Shown one piece after another: positions 7,056 to 8,172 of a stretch of DNA of 8,172 bases. The notes beneath the pieces were generated by a model, which did not search any database, was not told the origin of the DNA, and worked only from the letters and a program-made list of their open reading frames with translations. A program made the position numbers and the translations under genes. The first letter of the stretch is position 1. The number at the start of each line of letters is the position of its first letter. The DNA is from an uncultured bacterium (GTDB lineage Bacteria > Bacteroidota > Ignavibacteria > Ignavibacteriales > Melioribacteraceae), in NCBI GenBank assembly GCA_937936675.1, contig CALDDL010000210.1, forward strand, positions 1 to 8,172. Reading direction: 5' to 3'.

Positions 7056-8172
7056 TAATACTCATCTTTACGAAGATCATATTTACTTATTTTATTATAT
7101 AAAGTAGCTCTATCGATTCCCAAAACCTGTGCGGCTTTTGAAATATTCCAACTCGTTTCATTTAGTACTTTTTGAATATATTTTTTCTCCATTGCGGCAA
7201 GGCTATTATCGCCTTCATCCAATTCAAAAATATTCTTAGATACATGGAACGGGAGATCATCCACTTCAATAGTATCTTTTTTCCCGACAACCATTGCCCT
7301 TTCTACTGCATTCTCCAATTCTCTTACGTTTCCCCTCCAATCATATTCCAATAAGAAATCCATCGCTTCTTTGGAAACTTTTTTCTTCTTCTTATTCATA
7401 ACGGTAGAAAACTTGCCGATAAAGAAATCGACCAAGAGAGGGATATCATTTTTTCTTTCGCGCAGTGGAGGAATAACAATTGTGAATACATTCAATCGGT
7501 AATAAAGGTCTTCTCTAAATTTGCCTTCTTTGACTAATTCTTCGAGCGGCTCATTTGTTGCAGTAATTATTCTGAAATCACTTTTAATTAAATCATTACC
7601 GCCCACTCTATTAAACTGTTTTGATTCAAGAACCCGCAATAATTCAATCTGCATTCTAAGGGAAATGGAGCCGATTTCATCTAAGAAGATCGTGCCTCCG
7701 TCTGCCATCTCGAACTTACCTTTACGTTTGAATTGAGCACCGGTGAACGACCCTTTTTCATGACCGAATAATTCGCTCTCTAAAAGAGATTCGGCGAGTG
7801 CTCCGCAATTCACCGTAATAATCGGAGAATATTTTCTATTGCTATTGATGTGAATTGCTTTCGCAATTAATTCTTTTCCCGTGCCGCTTTCCCCTCGAAT
7901 CAAAACTGTTGTATCCGTCTTTGCAACCGAATGAACTAACTCATAAATTTTCTTCATCTGAAAACTTTCGCCTATCAGATTATCGGGCTTTATCACTTCA
8001 TCAAGATTTTCTTTCAGGAGTGCGTTCTCGATTTTTAATGATTTTTGCTGAAGTGCGTTTTTGACAAGATGAGCAAGTTCATCGGGATCAACTGGTTTTG
8101 TTACATAATCATAAGCTCCGTTTTTCAATGCAGTGATAGCAGTCGGGACAGAAGAATATGCAGTAATTAATA
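7055..8172 (-). CDS. Sigma-54-dependent response regulator, NtrC family (5' end outside window)
   Basis: The open frame runs off the right edge; 371 residues are visible. They begin inside a receiver domain: LITAYSSVPTAITALKNGAY, then DYVTKP, where the conserved switch Thr/Ser region and Lys25 are recognisable. The phosphorylated Asp is off-window. A short coiled linker (about 38-60) leads to the AAA+ domain. It has Walker A GESGTGKE (93-100), the sigma-54 contact loop as GSFTGA (140-145; Ser in place of the common Ala), Walker B GGTIFLDE (158-165) and the arginine-finger region FREDLYYRL (218-226). A Fis-type helix-turn-helix near 342-364 (ISKAAQVLGIDRATLYNKI) ends the protein. All parts needed to activate sigma-54 promoters are present in the visible region. 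The TTG at 8126-8128 is internal to the receiver and is not the start. The stop overlaps the archaemetzincin ATG by one base. No partner kinase is visible. Confidence 0.95.
   Translation of the reverse strand, partial: LITAYSSVPTAITALKNGAYDYVTKPVDPDELAHLVKNALQQKSLKIENALLKENLDEVIKPDNLIGESFQMKKIYELVHSVAKTDTTVLIRGESGTGKELIAKAIHINSNRKYSPIITVNCGALAESLLESELFGHEKGSFTGAQFKRKGKFEMADGGTIFLDEIGSISLRMQIELLRVLESKQFNRVGGNDLIKSDFRIITATNEPLEELVKEGKFREDLYYRLNVFTIVIPPLRERKNDIPLLVDFFIGKFSTVMNKKKKKVSKEAMDFLLEYDWRGNVRELENAVERAMVVGKKDTIEVDDLPFHVSKNIFELDEGDNSLAAMEKKYIQKVLNETSWNISKAAQVLGIDRATLYNKISKYDLRKDEY

Noticed and set aside
8126..8128. TTG as a start codon for the response regulator
   Set aside because: The frame stays open to the window edge, and the 14 residues before it (LITAYSSVPTAITA) are typical receiver-domain sequence. 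The codon is internal.

Overview
The window is AT-rich, with mostly minus-strand, tightly packed genes. It carries an RND-type tripartite efflux operon with its TetR-family regulator. Upstream lies a two-gene unit: a sigma-54-dependent response regulator and an archaemetzincin metalloprotease. The lysine- and asparagine-rich proteins, low GC and diderm envelope genes (TolC-like channel, RND pump, periplasmic adaptor) suggest a Gram-negative of the Bacteroidota/Ignavibacteriota type. That assignment is an inference from style; no rRNA or other marker is present.

Layout, left to right. Bases 1-64 are the last codons of a plus-strand gene with a Gly/Arg/Asn-rich tail. It converges on the minus-strand genes, and a stem-loop at 76-117 sits between them and could terminate both. 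Reading the minus strand from right to left: the 3' two-thirds or more of an NtrC-type regulator (7055-8172, cut by the window edge), then the archaemetzincin gene (6525-7055) sharing one base with the regulator's stop. Next come a 186-bp spacer with a promoter, tetR (5760-6338), a 63-bp spacer, and then the adaptor (4656-5696), RND permease (1548-4637) and outer-membrane channel (208-1551). The adaptor-permease gap is 18 bp and the permease-channel overlap is 4 bp, so these three are almost certainly one operon.

The most informative non-coding feature is a 29-bp sequence present twice. One copy lies directly before tetR (6342-6370) and the other directly before the adaptor gene (5713-5741), with 23 of 29 positions identical. 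Both copies have symmetric GAC/GTC ends. At tetR the copy abuts a good -10/-35 promoter (TTGATA-17 bp-TATATT). This is the expected arrangement for a TetR repressor that controls both itself and the pump. The pump substrate cannot be read from the sequence.

The most unusual gene arrangement is the archaemetzincin joined stop-to-start with a sigma-54 activator. Archaemetzincins are a poorly understood family with sporadic occurrence in bacteria, so this coupling is the best lead to something undescribed. No CRISPR array, tRNA, rRNA or insertion sequence was seen.
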